Origin: Alkalibacterium sp049389645
GTDB taxonomy: Bacteria > Bacillota > Bacilli > Lactobacillales > Carnobacteriaceae_A
Length of the DNA stretch: 64,000 nt
Assembly (NCBI RefSeq): GCF_049389645.1
Contig: NZ_CP186540.1
Span: forward strand, 496,001 to 560,000
Reading direction: 5' to 3'
Below are positions 44,944 through 54,768 of the stretch, piece after piece. The position numbers and the translations under genes are program-made. The notes beneath the pieces are model-generated. The model was not told the origin of the DNA. It saw nothing but the letters and a program-made list of their open reading frames with translations, and searched no databases. Position 1 is the stretch's first letter. Every line of letters begins with the position of its first letter.

Positions 44944-45822
44944 TCAAGGATTACAATACTGACAACTACCCGGATCTGCCTGTTCTATTCCATTTGGATA
45001 CAATTTCTCTTCATTGTGTCCACATTTATTACAGCTGTATTGATACGATAAAGTCAGTTCGGTCGGTTGTTTACACCATTCACAGAGCAGTCCCTTTTTT
45101 CTTTCCGTCGCTTTAAAACCCGGCCATTCGCAATTTGGGCATAGACTACGTATGTTTTTGACAAGGTCCCTAGTTGCAGCCTCGATGTTTTTCATACGCT
45201 TTGGATTATACAATGCTCTCATATCTGTTTCTAAGAAAACTTCGCTGTTAGTTGATTTTCCTAAAGCAAACATGACTGCTTTCTCCAGTTCTTCTTTTGT
45301 TGTAATCCCCTTGATCATTTCGCTTGAATCCTTTGAATGCTCACTTAATTTTACGACCATGCCTGTCTCGGGAAAACCAACGGATAAAGAAAATTCATAG
45401 GCTTCCGTAAAGCTATTTACCACTTTGTGTTTAAAATCAGTTTCAGTAGTCGTTGCAATTCCGCTGATCTCAATATCATTCTCTTTATCAACTAATAATA
45501 CGACTTCTCGGTTGAAAGGAATAAAAGGGACAAAGGGATGAGGACCAAATGTTCCTTCACTGGCAATTGCCATGGTTTCTCCATATAAAGCCATCGCACC
45601 TTCAGCTTTACGTCGTGCCGCTTCAAACTGACCTCCAGTACGTTCGACATCACCGGTAAAAGTACCAAACTTATCCGTATCAAACCCTTCTGGTACAATA
45701 ATTTTAATCTCCAGCTCTTTCTCCAATATAGGTGAAATGACTTCTTCCTTTTTGTGCATCGTTGCCAGGATACCGATCCTGTTTTGAAACAACGACTGCA
45801 CGACTTCTTTTTGACCCATCAT
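44944..45822 (-). CDS. DUF6671 family protein with C-terminal zinc-ribbon region
   Basis: A 292-residue soluble protein. The DUF6671-like core has the RIGILATMHKKE start, FGTFTGDVERTGGQFEAARRKAE and GTFGPHPFVPFIPFNREVV. The C-terminal 75 residues hold four Cys pairs (CPNC, CEWC, CNKC, CQYC), so one or two zinc ribbons. The function is unknown; the layout suggests metal or nucleic-acid binding. AAGGAG lies 5 nt before ATG at 45822, and a second ATG follows directly. Confidence 0.8.
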   Translation of the reverse strand: MMGQKEVVQSLFQNRIGILATMHKKEEVISPILEKELEIKIIVPEGFDTDKFGTFTGDVERTGGQFEAARRKAEGAMALYGETMAIASEGTFGPHPFVPFIPFNREVVLLVDKENDIEISGIATTTETDFKHKVVNSFTEAYEFSLSVGFPETGMVVKLSEHSKDSSEMIKGITTKEELEKAVMFALGKSTNSEVFLETDMRALYNPKRMKNIEAATRDLVKNIRSLCPNCEWPGFKATERKKGLLCEWCKQPTELTLSYQYSCNKCGHNEEKLYPNGIEQADPGSCQYCNP

Positions 45823-46335
45823 ACATGCTCCTTTTTCGTTCACCATAAACATTTAAGACTCAATAGTGTAATAAAAATTATATTTTTACCTTCTTATATC
45901 ATATCAGGTTGACGCTTTTACTGCATTTTTTTTTAAATCCCATTTATTCCTTCAGTATCGAGTCGCGCTTAACTTGAGAAAAATTTAACACCTCCTCTTG
46001 ATTATCCTCTGTTTGCACTAGCTCTTTAACTGTGGTGTGAGGAATACTGCCGTTATTAAATTAAGCCTATTCATTTTTTTTTGCAAAAGTAGATAACTAC
46101 GTTTTGATTTATCAGATATGACACTTCTCAGCTCTATTACAGTATAGCTCTGTATTAACAGATATATAAATTGCTGACAAAATCTTAATAACTTCAAATT
46201 AGATTTTCAGCTTTTAGTAGTCAGTGTATGGTAAAATTAAAACAAAATTAATGGTGAAAAGATAGATTATATCAGGTGTATAACTGAAGAAAGTCAATTA
46301 TATAAAGTATGATTTATTTAAAGGAGGAAATTTAG
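45823..46335. other. Divergent intergenic stretch
   Basis: About 510 nt between the DUF6671 gene and the DUF1475 gene. AT-rich; no reading frame with a ribosome binding site other than the AAAGGAGG of the gene at 46336. I see no convincing hairpin or promoter. Confidence 0.5.
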
Positions 46336-46683
46336 ATGAAAGCTGCAAAAATAGTTTCGTGGATTGGTTTGCTGGCAATGTCAGTAGGATTGATTAATGG
46401 ATTCGTCAATGGAGATTTTCTTGCTGACGGAGGAGCGCTACTTGAAAATCCATGGGGAATCATGTCCTTGATTGATTTATACGTAGGATTCGCTTTATTT
46501 TCCATATGGATTGTTTATCGGGAGAAAACAATGTGGAAAATTATCGTCTGGGTTGTCACAATGATGATTTTCGGATTTTTAACAGGATGTATTTATGTCT
46601 TGAAAGCTCTGTATGAATCAAAAGGAGATTGGACAGTCGTTTTTCAGGGCATAGACAGGAGTGTAACTAATGGAAAAAGTTAG
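46336..46683 (+). CDS. DUF1475 family membrane protein
   Basis: A 115-residue protein with three TM segments. The family mark is LLENPWGIMSLIDLYVGFALFSIWI followed by YREKTMWKIIVW and GCIYVLKALYESKGDW. The function is unknown. AAAGGAGG lies 8 nt before ATG. Its stop codon overlaps the start of the next gene by 14 nt, so the two are translated together. Confidence 0.82.
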   Translation: MKAAKIVSWIGLLAMSVGLINGFVNGDFLADGGALLENPWGIMSLIDLYVGFALFSIWIVYREKTMWKIIVWVVTMMIFGFLTGCIYVLKALYESKGDWTVVFQGIDRSVTNGKS

Positions 46684-47338
46684 AGAATGGGGAGAACAAC
46701 TAGCCCTTGTGTTTCAGAAGAAAACGATTGATGCCATATTTCCACCTTTGATCTTTTTTCTAACGAATCAATTGGGGTCTCTTGAATTTGCCAGTGGCAT
46801 AACGCTCCTTTATCTTCTTATCCTCATCATTTATAGAATAGTCAGAGGGCATACAAAAAGATATGCTTTAGTTGGTGTAGGTGGTGTGCTCCTTTCTATC
46901 GGCTTCAGTTTATTATCAGGTGATGCAATCAATTATTATCTTCCTGGTATAATTTCAACAGGACTGATTGCCACCGCCTGTGTAGTATCGCTTATCGCTC
47001 ACCGACCGTTAGCAGCTTTGTTAAGTCATATAAGTAGAGGCTGGCCAATCGACTGGTACATGCGAGACGATATTCGTCCAGCATATAGAAACGTCACGCT
47101 CTTATGGGCTGGTTACTTTCTGCTCAAACTGTTTATACAAACCGCTCTTTTTTTAAGGGGAAACTTCTCTGTTTACTTCTACATCAATACTATTATGGGT
47201 TGGCCGATGAACATTATTCTACTTATTTCAACCTATGTATTTGGAATCAAAGGTCTCAAAAAATTATCAGGGCCCAGTGTCGATGAATTTTTAAATGAAG
47301 AAAACCCACCTTATGAAGGCCAGCAAAAAGGATTTTAG
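46670..47338 (+). CDS. DUF3159 family membrane protein
   Basis: A 222-residue protein with about six TM segments. PIDWYMRDDIRPAYRNVTLLWAGYFLLKL is the family signature; it lies after the fourth hydrophobic segment. AGGAGTG 6 nt before ATG lies inside the preceding reading frame (14-nt overlap), so the pair is coupled. The function is unknown; the pairing with DUF1475 suggests a joint membrane complex (inference). Confidence 0.8.
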   Translation: MEKVREWGEQLALVFQKKTIDAIFPPLIFFLTNQLGSLEFASGITLLYLLILIIYRIVRGHTKRYALVGVGGVLLSIGFSLLSGDAINYYLPGIISTGLIATACVVSLIAHRPLAALLSHISRGWPIDWYMRDDIRPAYRNVTLLWAGYFLLKLFIQTALFLRGNFSVYFYINTIMGWPMNIILLISTYVFGIKGLKKLSGPSVDEFLNEENPPYEGQQKGF

Positions 47339-47354
47339 CATAAGGCACCGTCTT

Positions 47355-47389
47355 AAAAGCATGTGTTTCTTAATAAACACGTGCTTTTA
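47355..47389 (+). terminator. Terminator of the DUF1475-DUF3159 operon
   Basis: Stem AAAAGCAtGTGTTT/AAACACgTGCTTTT with a T-rich tail, 17 nt after the stop codon. Confidence 0.8.
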
Positions 47390-47593
47390 TTGTTGAGGCC
47401 AGCACTAGTTTTAATTATGAAACTGCTATATAGTAATTTTTCACTAGACATAGCATGCATCTCCGTTCCAGTGATGTCCTTTATACATATTTATGATAGT
47501 TTTTAGGCAGTATATTATTCTTTCATTTTCATTTCTTGGCCTCTATATCTCTATCATCTTTAGTGAAGAGCTGTTACTAATAGCTCTAATCAA

Positions 47594-47635
47594 AAAAATA
47601 CCAGAACTCACTTTTATATGAGTTCTGGTATTTTT
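47594..47635 (-). terminator. Terminator of the TspO-like gene
   Basis: Stem AAAAATACCAGAACTCA/TGAGTTCTGGTATTTTT with T7 on the minus strand. It is 94 nt from the stop codon and could serve both strands. Confidence 0.75.
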
Positions 47636-47728
47636 TATATAATAAAAGGTAACGCTTGAATACATTGCTACAATTCTATGTCTATTTGCTATAAATATTA
47701 GTTCGACAAGCTAATTTTCTACTTGGCA

Positions 47729-48526
47729 TCACTCTGTTGCTACTGATCTATCTGGCATGATTTTATACTGATTTTTATAAAACTGGATTGCTGCAATCCC
47801 AATTAAGAGTACTATCCCTATCAATGCAACATTTTGCAAGAAGTTGTATTGCCCTTGATACCCTTCCGGTGCCAATAAATAATTATAGATACCAAAGTAT
47901 GCCCATGCTAAAGGGATTGGGAATATTGCATTTTCGGTACTTAATAAGACTAATAAAGTCAATCCTACTGCAACTAGAAGTATAATGGCACTCCAAGTCT
48001 CAGCAGCTATTCCGAATCTATCCCATTCAATTTTAACAAGCCAAGCCGCTATATTTACAACCGTTGCGATAAAAAGCCATCCTGAATATAAGCCGAATGT
48101 TATAGGTAGCAGCCAGCGTCTTTTCGTTTGTATTTTCCCAACTTTTTTTACAATTAAAACCATAACAATGAGAAAAGCAAAAATGAATAATGTCGACAGA
48201 CCGATCAAGTTATAAGAAAAGCTTATAATCCAGACAATATTCAAAATACATGATACCCAGAAAAGATAACTGATTTCATCAATCGCACGTCCATAGTATA
48301 ACTCTTCATTTTTAATGATCATAACTGCTATAGAGATAATCAAAAACGTGTATATCACACTCCAAATGCTAAAGGTGGAGGGTGCTGGTGTGATCAAAGT
48401 CGGATACATATCTGATACTTCTTTTTGCGAAAGCCCATTTATTAAACCAAAAGCTCCCATACCATTGACGATCAATGTGAGAATTAATAAAATTACGTTG
48501 ATATATGCTTTAGTTTTACGTGTCAT
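47729..48526 (-). CDS. TspO/MBR-related tryptophan-rich membrane protein
   Basis: A 265-residue protein with about seven to eight hydrophobic segments. MYPTLITPAPSTFSIWSVIYTFLI is the TspO-like start; WSAIILLVAVGL and AWAYFGIYNYL follow. It is longer than classic TspO (about 160, five TM), as in the larger Firmicutes relatives. TspO proteins bind porphyrins or lipids and respond to stress or light; for this branch no function is known. AAGGAG lies 8 nt before ATG. Confidence 0.78.
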   Translation of the reverse strand: MTRKTKAYINVILLILTLIVNGMGAFGLINGLSQKEVSDMYPTLITPAPSTFSIWSVIYTFLIISIAVMIIKNEELYYGRAIDEISYLFWVSCILNIVWIISFSYNLIGLSTLFIFAFLIVMVLIVKKVGKIQTKRRWLLPITFGLYSGWLFIATVVNIAAWLVKIEWDRFGIAAETWSAIILLVAVGLTLLVLLSTENAIFPIPLAWAYFGIYNYLLAPEGYQGQYNFLQNVALIGIVLLIGIAAIQFYKNQYKIMPDRSVATE

Positions 48527-48691
48527 TTCCCCTACTCCTTTTATGTTTTTTGAAGTTCCTTATCACTATAACGTTTATTTTCAAACTTCAAAAACTGCTG
48601 TATTTTCTCTTAATTTATTAACTATTAACGAATAAGCTCTCTAGCTTACTTTATCAAACGAAATGATTTAAAAGATACATGTCTGAAACCC

Positions 48692-49207
48692 TTAAATCTT
48701 TTCAGCATAAGAAACAATCGCTCCAATATGCTTTTTATCAACATAATTAGTCGGATGATAATAACTATCGAGGATCGCTTCTTCATCCTCCGTTTTTTTC
48801 TTCTTTCTTTCCACGATTTTTATAAATACATTTAGCATCATTTTATTAATGCCTTTCACCTTAGAAAAATCAACACCCCCAGGCACATAAAAAAATGTAT
48901 GAAAGGCTAATTGCTCCTTACTAAAATTATTATTTTTAATGTCAGTGATATCTTTCTCAACATTATTGTTGCCGGCACAGGCAACAATAATGATAGGTTT
49001 ATCTTTAAACCATTCAAGGACTTTTTTAATTTTGTTTATTTTGCCCATATAAACGCCACTTCCAAAAATAATAGTGTCGTAGTCTTTTATTTCTGTTTTT
49101 TTAAATTCGGAAAAATCTCTTATTTCCCAACCTAAGTCTTCCGCAATCCAAGTTGCATACTGAAAAGTGTGCCCATATTTACTTTTATATAGAACAATAT
49201 TTTTCAT
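48692..49207 (-). CDS. Flavodoxin-domain protein
   Basis: A 171-residue FMN-binding fold: NIVLYKSKYGHTFQYA is the phosphate loop, IIFGSGVYMGKINK the second and IIVACAGNNNV the third. Its ATG overlaps the TGA of the FAD oxidoreductase (ATGA), so the two are translationally coupled. It is the last gene of a four-gene redox operon and could carry electrons to or from the FAD enzyme. Confidence 0.85.
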   Translation of the reverse strand: MKNIVLYKSKYGHTFQYATWIAEDLGWEIRDFSEFKKTEIKDYDTIIFGSGVYMGKINKIKKVLEWFKDKPIIIVACAGNNNVEKDITDIKNNNFSKEQLAFHTFFYVPGGVDFSKVKGINKMMLNVFIKIVERKKKKTEDEEAILDSYYHPTNYVDKKHIGAIVSYAEKI

Positions 49208-50805
49208 TTACCTTTTCCTTTCTTCAAGGTCTGAACTGCTTTGTCAGCTGCAATCTTTCCGGTCAAAACACTTATGGGCAACCCTGAGGGACTGAATGTC
49301 CACTGACCCGCTTGTAATATATCTGGAATTGGTGTGTAACTGGTTTTTTTTATTTTAGTCATCTTTGTTATCGCTGGTATGACATCGTTTGTAAAAGACC
49401 AGCCGGTTATCCCACCTTCAAGATTGCCACTCAGTCTTTCGATGGTGAGGGGGGTAGAACTGAATTGGTGGATCACTTTTTCCTTTATGCTTCCGTAAAT
49501 ACTGTTGTCAAGGACAGTAATCATCTTATCTTCAGCGAAATGCTTAAACTCTTCATAAAAACCTAGAGATTCAATATTACTGATATAATCATAATCCATT
49601 AAAACACTGACAATTAAACCCGTTTTCCCTTTTGGGGCTAGTTCTTCATTCCGCAATGAAGGGATGGCGATTTCATAAGTAGTATACTCCAGATACTCAC
49701 TCATCCAAGCAAAAATTTCTTGTTTTTCGGTTGCTTGACTTACCGTTTTTAGTTTTTTAAAAACCTTGGATTGACCTGTTTTATCAGGTGTATAGAAAAA
49801 ATGACCACTCGATATTTTTTGGAAGTAATGTTTGTCTAAATCAACGGCTAAATATAAGGAATAAATTGAATCGCCTGCTCTTTTTCCTCTGAGAAGTTTT
49901 TTCTGTCCCTCAATTTCTTGCTTGATTTTATTGTCATTAATGGTTTCCAGTTCGATCGCTTTATATAGCTGATTAGTATCAGCCGCCCAAATCAGTTGAT
50001 CATATTCATAATACTGATTATTCTGATCAAGAAGAGATTTATTATTGCTATCAATTATTTTAATTTCTGTACCGGTCTTTATAACACCTTCTGATTTGAT
50101 GATATACTCCTTTAGTTTCTCCGCCAAATCAAGGGTTCCCTTAACTGGGTATTCATAATCTAAGTATAGACTGAAATAGCTCAACGCAAATGAAGCAGGT
50201 GTCTTTTGAAAAAAGTGCTGACTTATTATATCGATCAAGGATTGATTATCGGTTAACTGGCTCAGATAATCATAAACAGGTACATTGAACTTTTTGATCT
50301 TGCCTGATTTTGCAGCAAACTTAAATAACCAGGGAAACAATGTTTTTAAGAGATATTCTTTATCTTTCTTTAAATCTTTGAATAAAGGATTCTCAATTCC
50401 ATATAAAACGTCCATATAATCCATTACTTTTTTAATTTCACGAAGGATAACATCAATATCATTTTCACTATCGGGATAAAGTTTTACAAGCATTTCCCGA
50501 TAATCATTCAGGCTGTCAATTTTTTCAACTCGTATTACTTCTTTTTCGATTCCGATCGTTACGACACTTTTGACAAATTCAACGTTTATATCAAGTTGCT
50601 TCAGCATCGGCTTAACAATTCCGGAATCTATGATCCCTCTAGCACCCGAATCAAACAAAAAACCGTCATAATAGAATGAACTCGCTAAACCACCGACATT
50701 ATCTTCTTTTTCGCAAAGCATTATTTTATAGCCTTTTTTGGTCAGAAAAGCTGCACTTGTCAATCCGGCGATTCCCCCACCGACAATAACTGCATCATAT
50801 CTCAT
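49204..50805 (-). CDS. CrtI-like NAD(P)/FAD-dependent oxidoreductase
   Basis: A 533-residue FAD enzyme of the phytoene-desaturase/carotenoid-isomerase-like class. DAVIVGGGIAGLTSAAFL is the dinucleotide site, CEKEDNVGGLASSFYYDGF follows, and the C-terminal LSGNLEGGITGWSFTND and LQAGQWTFSPSGLP segments are typical. Substrates range from carotenoids to other isoprenoids; none is shown here. No other crt gene lies in the window. AAGGAGG 9 nt before ATG; it is 4 nt after the SDR stop and overlaps the flavodoxin gene by 4 nt. Confidence 0.85.
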   Translation of the reverse strand: MRYDAVIVGGGIAGLTSAAFLTKKGYKIMLCEKEDNVGGLASSFYYDGFLFDSGARGIIDSGIVKPMLKQLDINVEFVKSVVTIGIEKEVIRVEKIDSLNDYREMLVKLYPDSENDIDVILREIKKVMDYMDVLYGIENPLFKDLKKDKEYLLKTLFPWLFKFAAKSGKIKKFNVPVYDYLSQLTDNQSLIDIISQHFFQKTPASFALSYFSLYLDYEYPVKGTLDLAEKLKEYIIKSEGVIKTGTEIKIIDSNNKSLLDQNNQYYEYDQLIWAADTNQLYKAIELETINDNKIKQEIEGQKKLLRGKRAGDSIYSLYLAVDLDKHYFQKISSGHFFYTPDKTGQSKVFKKLKTVSQATEKQEIFAWMSEYLEYTTYEIAIPSLRNEELAPKGKTGLIVSVLMDYDYISNIESLGFYEEFKHFAEDKMITVLDNSIYGSIKEKVIHQFSSTPLTIERLSGNLEGGITGWSFTNDVIPAITKMTKIKKTSYTPIPDILQAGQWTFSPSGLPISVLTGKIAADKAVQTLKKGKGK

Positions 50806-50809
50806 TCTA

Positions 50810-51739
50810 TCATCCCTCCTTTTTGGTTAAGCCGGTCATTTTCAAACTTAGCTCCCAGATTTTTTCTTGTTTTTTCGGATCCATAGCATGTTTTGCCGGT
50901 ATTTCTTCGATTGTTAGATTAAAAAAGGCGCCACTGACATTGCTTAATTCACTCGATGAAGCTAAATAATAAATAGCCTCACCGGATATCTTCGGTTCTT
51001 TTAAAAAATGCCAAGTTACATGATGTAAAAACCACCTGTATAATCTGCCGTTATTTTTCCCAATGTTAGTCCTCACAGCACCCGGGTGCATTGCGTTGAT
51101 AGTAACACCAGTTCCTTTTAACTCTTCTGCTAACTGCCAAACAGTTAACAATTGTGCCGTCTTGGAAGCTCCGTAACTTCTCAAGCCAGTATAGATTCGC
51201 TTTTCCCAGTTCAGATCTTTAACATTCAATCCGTTGAAGCGATGTCCTTCAGAATTGACCTGAATAATTCGTGATGGCGAAGATTCAATCAGTTTATTCA
51301 ATAACAGTTTAGTGATCAAAAAGGGTGCTAAATGATTCACACAAAAAACCATTTCATAACCGTCTTTATTCAATATTCTTTTAGTTGAATGAAGACCAGC
51401 ACTATTTATTAGGACATCCACTCTTGGGTATTTACCCATAATTGCCATGACCGCTTTTTCAACTTGCTTCAAATCGAAAAAATCCGCGATAAAATAATCG
51501 ATAAAAACTGAATATTTTTTCTCGATTTCTTCTTTGACGGCTTTAGCTTTATTTTCGTTTCTCACCAGCATCACAATGGTTGCTTTGCCGGCAGCTAATT
51601 TTTTTACAGCTTCATACCCCACACCGGATGTTGCACCGGTTACGACACAGACTTTCCCATCCATCGATTCATCGCTCTGCTTTTGAACAGCTCTACTATT
51701 TTTCATGAACATCAATTGTTCCGGAAATTTAACTATCAC
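50810..51739 (-). CDS. SDR-family oxidoreductase (retinol-dehydrogenase-like)
   Basis: A 309-residue classical SDR of the RDH/WW-oxidoreductase type. KVCVVTGATSGVGYEAVKKL is the cofactor site, LINSAGLHS the NAG-like motif, IIQVNSEGHRF the Ser strand and YGASKTAQLL the Y-x3-K. The ATG at 51754 overlaps the stop of the preceding gene but has a poor site; AGGAG stands 7 nt before GTG at 51739, which is preferred. Second gene of the four-gene redox operon. The substrate is unknown. Confidence 0.87.
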   Translation of the reverse strand: MIVKFPEQLMFMKNSRAVQKQSDESMDGKVCVVTGATSGVGYEAVKKLAAGKATIVMLVRNENKAKAVKEEIEKKYSVFIDYFIADFFDLKQVEKAVMAIMGKYPRVDVLINSAGLHSTKRILNKDGYEMVFCVNHLAPFLITKLLLNKLIESSPSRIIQVNSEGHRFNGLNVKDLNWEKRIYTGLRSYGASKTAQLLTVWQLAEELKGTGVTINAMHPGAVRTNIGKNNGRLYRWFLHHVTWHFLKEPKISGEAIYYLASSSELSNVSGAFFNLTIEEIPAKHAMDPKKQEKIWELSLKMTGLTKKEG

Positions 51740-51750
51740 TTTGTGTCTCC

Positions 51751-52206
51751 TCATCCAAAAAGGACTCTCATAAACAAGCGGTAGATGGGTCTAATTATCG
51801 GAATGCCATCCATTATATCGCCCCACAGATCGTAATAATCTCTCTGTTCAATAATCAGACCTTCTCTATCAAACGTTAATCTCGTAGTACCATAAATCGG
51901 TTTTTTAGGAAAAATACGAAAAGACATTGTCATCTTCCATTCCAACATTACAATATTATCCGTTTTAATAATGGTGTAGATATCCATTCTCAAGCTTTTA
52001 CAGCGCTTAGCCAAGCGATTACACATTGCTTCAAATTTAACTTTACCTTCTATTCTCTGGATTGAATCCTGAAAGATAATATCTTCATGATAAAACGGAA
52101 AAATATGTGACCAGTCTGGTTTCCCTTCTGCACTATAGGTTTTCGACCACAACTCTTCAATTTCTTCAATGGACAATATTTCGTTTTCTACTGAGCCTTT
52201 TTTCAT
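51751..52206 (-). CDS. NTF2/SnoaL-like protein
   Basis: A 151-residue cone-shaped cavity fold. EIEELWSKTYSAEGKPDWSHIFPFYHEDIIFQD is the helix-strand start; MLEWKMTMSFRIF and the REGLIIEQRDYYDLWG strand are typical SnoaL/NTF2. Such proteins act as isomerases, hydrolases or ligand binders. GGAG 6 nt before ATG at 52206 sets the start. It is the first gene of the redox operon and overlaps the frame of the SDR start region. Confidence 0.78.
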   Translation of the reverse strand: MKKGSVENEILSIEEIEELWSKTYSAEGKPDWSHIFPFYHEDIIFQDSIQRIEGKVKFEAMCNRLAKRCKSLRMDIYTIIKTDNIVMLEWKMTMSFRIFPKKPIYGTTRLTFDREGLIIEQRDYYDLWGDIMDGIPIIRPIYRLFMRVLFG

Positions 52207-52426
52207 AAAAACACTCCATCTTGATTTCTTGTTACTACTATTGTAACAAATCACTAGAGAAATCGCTTACGATATAAATGCTGATTTTTAAGTGTCTTTA
52301 AGATGAAAATGACTTCGGGGACTGCTCTGTCATGAATGAGCAAAGCTTAAGGGAACAGAACACACTTACATGACCCAGTTTAGAAACATCACCATCCCCT
52401 GTTGTTTATAATCGATGTAGCATATC

Positions 52427-53494
52427 TTAAATCTCTGATTTGATGATCTTTAAAATTGCTTTTAGGACAGCAGAATGTCCTGCACCATTTATCTGATTCG
52501 TAGTACCGGTAAAGTATAAATCCGTATCAGGGTTGTACCAAGCAAAGGAACCGGTTTGTCCCCAAAAACCTATTATTTCTTTTATAGGTTTGGAAGGAGA
52601 GACTATTCTTGGAACAAAAAGTTTCTCCAAACCTATTCCATAGAAAAAAAGACTAGGTGGTGGCAATATTACATTCCACTTTTTCAAGTCTTCTATCTTC
52701 TCTTTTGGAAAAAAATGACCCGTAAAAAATCCTTTCAAGAAAATCATCACTTCCTCTGCTGTAGAAACAATACCACCTTCTGGCGTGATTGATACTAAGT
52801 AGTTAGGCAGCCATAGTTTGTTAGATTTATAATAGAAAGGAACTGGTTTAGTGTCAGAGGGGTCTTTATATGCATAGGTGTGCTTCAAATTAAGCTCATC
52901 AAAAATATACTCTTGAAACACTTCATCAATATACTTCCCGGTAATGATTTCAATGATTCTGCCGAGCAGCTGATAGTTGGTGTCGGAATATTTCGCTTTT
53001 CCCTTTTTCCCCGGCACAAAATCAGGAGTAAGTTCTTTTACTAATTTTATTGTTTTCTCAAAATGCCAGGAACCATCTTTCCCATCAATAAGTTCAGAGG
53101 CAGAGGTATTTCCATCGGGTTGTTTATGAAAAAAGTAATCCGGTATTCCTGACGTATTGGATATAAGATGTTTTACGGTGATATTATTGGAATAATCAAC
53201 TGCTTTTAAAACATGAAGCCCTTCCATGAGTTCCACAGGTAAATATTTCGAAATTTTATCGTCCAGCTCTATTCGCCCTTCTTCTATAAGGCACATAACA
53301 ACTGTCGTTACATATAGTTTCGTAACACTAGCTATGAAGTACTGGCTATCCTCTTGCATATCTCCAGCGGCTCCTGTCCAGGTAAAACTGTTATCCCCGC
53401 TTTCAACTCTGAGTACCGCACTATAGACACCCTTTTTGTTACCAATCTTTTCAACAACATTGTTGAGGAATTCTTCTTTTATTCTGGTCCCCAT
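52427..53494 (-). CDS. Serine hydrolase, beta-lactamase/DD-peptidase-like
   Basis: A 355-residue class-C beta-lactamase-fold enzyme. The SxxK nucleophile is in ASVTKLYVTTV (about residue 54), the YxN motif is YSDTNYQLLGRI (about residue 175), and a late GQTGS segment (about 310-316) takes the place of the KTG triad. There is no signal peptide, so it is cytoplasmic, unlike true beta-lactamases. Members act as esterases or peptidases. GGGAG lies 5 nt before the second ATG (53494). Confidence 0.87.
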   Translation of the reverse strand: MGTRIKEEFLNNVVEKIGNKKGVYSAVLRVESGDNSFTWTGAAGDMQEDSQYFIASVTKLYVTTVVMCLIEEGRIELDDKISKYLPVELMEGLHVLKAVDYSNNITVKHLISNTSGIPDYFFHKQPDGNTSASELIDGKDGSWHFEKTIKLVKELTPDFVPGKKGKAKYSDTNYQLLGRIIEIITGKYIDEVFQEYIFDELNLKHTYAYKDPSDTKPVPFYYKSNKLWLPNYLVSITPEGGIVSTAEEVMIFLKGFFTGHFFPKEKIEDLKKWNVILPPPSLFFYGIGLEKLFVPRIVSPSKPIKEIIGFWGQTGSFAWYNPDTDLYFTGTTNQINGAGHSAVLKAILKIIKSEI

Positions 53495-53591
53495 CATTGC
53501 TCCCCCTTAACATACCTATAGTTTTAGATTTGTACATCTCCCCTATGACGTTAAATGCCAGATGACTGATTGTCCTAACCTTAGTATTTAA

Positions 53592-54584
53592 TTACTTCGA
53601 ATTGTCGCCTGCTAGATCTTTAGATTGTTCCTGAGGATACACAAGCCCCATCTGTCTGCGGCATTCATCTAAGAGTGCCATCACTTCGATTGTACTTTTG
53701 CCAGAAATCTTCTCGCCTTCTTTTCTTCCAGCACGAATCTCTGCTGCTACATTGGAAAATTGGTTGCCGTACAAAAGTCCCGCCATCTCGAATACTTCTT
53801 CTTTTCCATCAGTTTTCAAGTATGCCTGTTTTGATGAATTAAACTTTGGAACAGAAATAGCACCCTTTGTTCCTTTTATTTCAAAGAAGTTTCCAGCATC
53901 CTCTTTCATTGAAATATGCATCTTAGCCTGAAAGCCCGGGTACTGAAATTCGATTTTTTCTGCGTGATCCACCTCATGCATATCGCCTTCACATTTGATC
54001 TGTTCTGGTATACCAAAAAGCTCATAACAGTATCTGACTGCATAGACGCCAAGATCCAAGAGTGCTCCACCTAACATAGAGGGTGTTGTGAGTCGCGGAT
54101 TATCTGAATGTTTGAGCAACGGGACGGCGAATGCACAGTCAACCGATTGTATATCCCCGATGACACCAGACTTTACCCACTCTTTTACCTGCAAGGCGGT
54201 CTCATTGTGCCAGGTCCACATTGCTTCTGACACGTAAACATCCTTTTCTGCGGCGTAATCGAATACTTCCTTGGTCACTTTTTCATTGACAGCAAACGGT
54301 TTCTCACAAAGTACCGGTTTCTTGTTTTTAATAGAAAGCTTTGTAAATTCGGCATGCATATCTCCGTTTACATTGACGTATACACCCTCTACGCCTGCAG
54401 CATTGATTGCCTCTTCGGCAGTAGCATAGACGGTTCCACCATACTCTTTTGCAAATTCTTCAGCTTTTGCTGTTGTTCTGTTCCAAACAGCCACGATTTG
54501 ATTATCATCTGTCTTTACCAGTTCTTTTGCTGTTGTGTGAGCAATGCTCCCACAACCAATGTAAGCCCATCCAAATTTATCCAT
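53592..54584 (-). CDS. Gfo/Idh/MocA-family oxidoreductase
   Basis: A 330-residue NAD(P)-dependent dehydrogenase. WAYIGCGSIAHTTAKEL is the Rossmann loop, and LCEKPFAVNEKV has the EKP motif (catalytic Lys). MLGGALLDLGVYAVRYCYELFG follows in the C-terminal domain. The pattern is that of the dihydrodiol-dehydrogenase/xylose-dehydrogenase-like subgroup. GGAGG lies 9 nt before ATG. It is a single gene. Confidence 0.92.
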   Translation of the reverse strand: MDKFGWAYIGCGSIAHTTAKELVKTDDNQIVAVWNRTTAKAEEFAKEYGGTVYATAEEAINAAGVEGVYVNVNGDMHAEFTKLSIKNKKPVLCEKPFAVNEKVTKEVFDYAAEKDVYVSEAMWTWHNETALQVKEWVKSGVIGDIQSVDCAFAVPLLKHSDNPRLTTPSMLGGALLDLGVYAVRYCYELFGIPEQIKCEGDMHEVDHAEKIEFQYPGFQAKMHISMKEDAGNFFEIKGTKGAISVPKFNSSKQAYLKTDGKEEVFEMAGLLYGNQFSNVAAEIRAGRKEGEKISGKSTIEVMALLDECRRQMGLVYPQEQSKDLAGDNSK

Positions 54585-54768
54585 AAGTACATTCCTCCAT
54601 TTTTCATTTATCGTTTAGAATACGTCTTAATTCTATTATAGATAGTAAAAATTTAAAAGATATACCAATGTATGAAAGTTACCTTTATTTTATAGCATCC
54701 ATCCGCTTTAGTTTCCAACCTGAATCAACTTAGTATTCTCTCATCCTCTTCGTTAGCTAATCCTTTAC

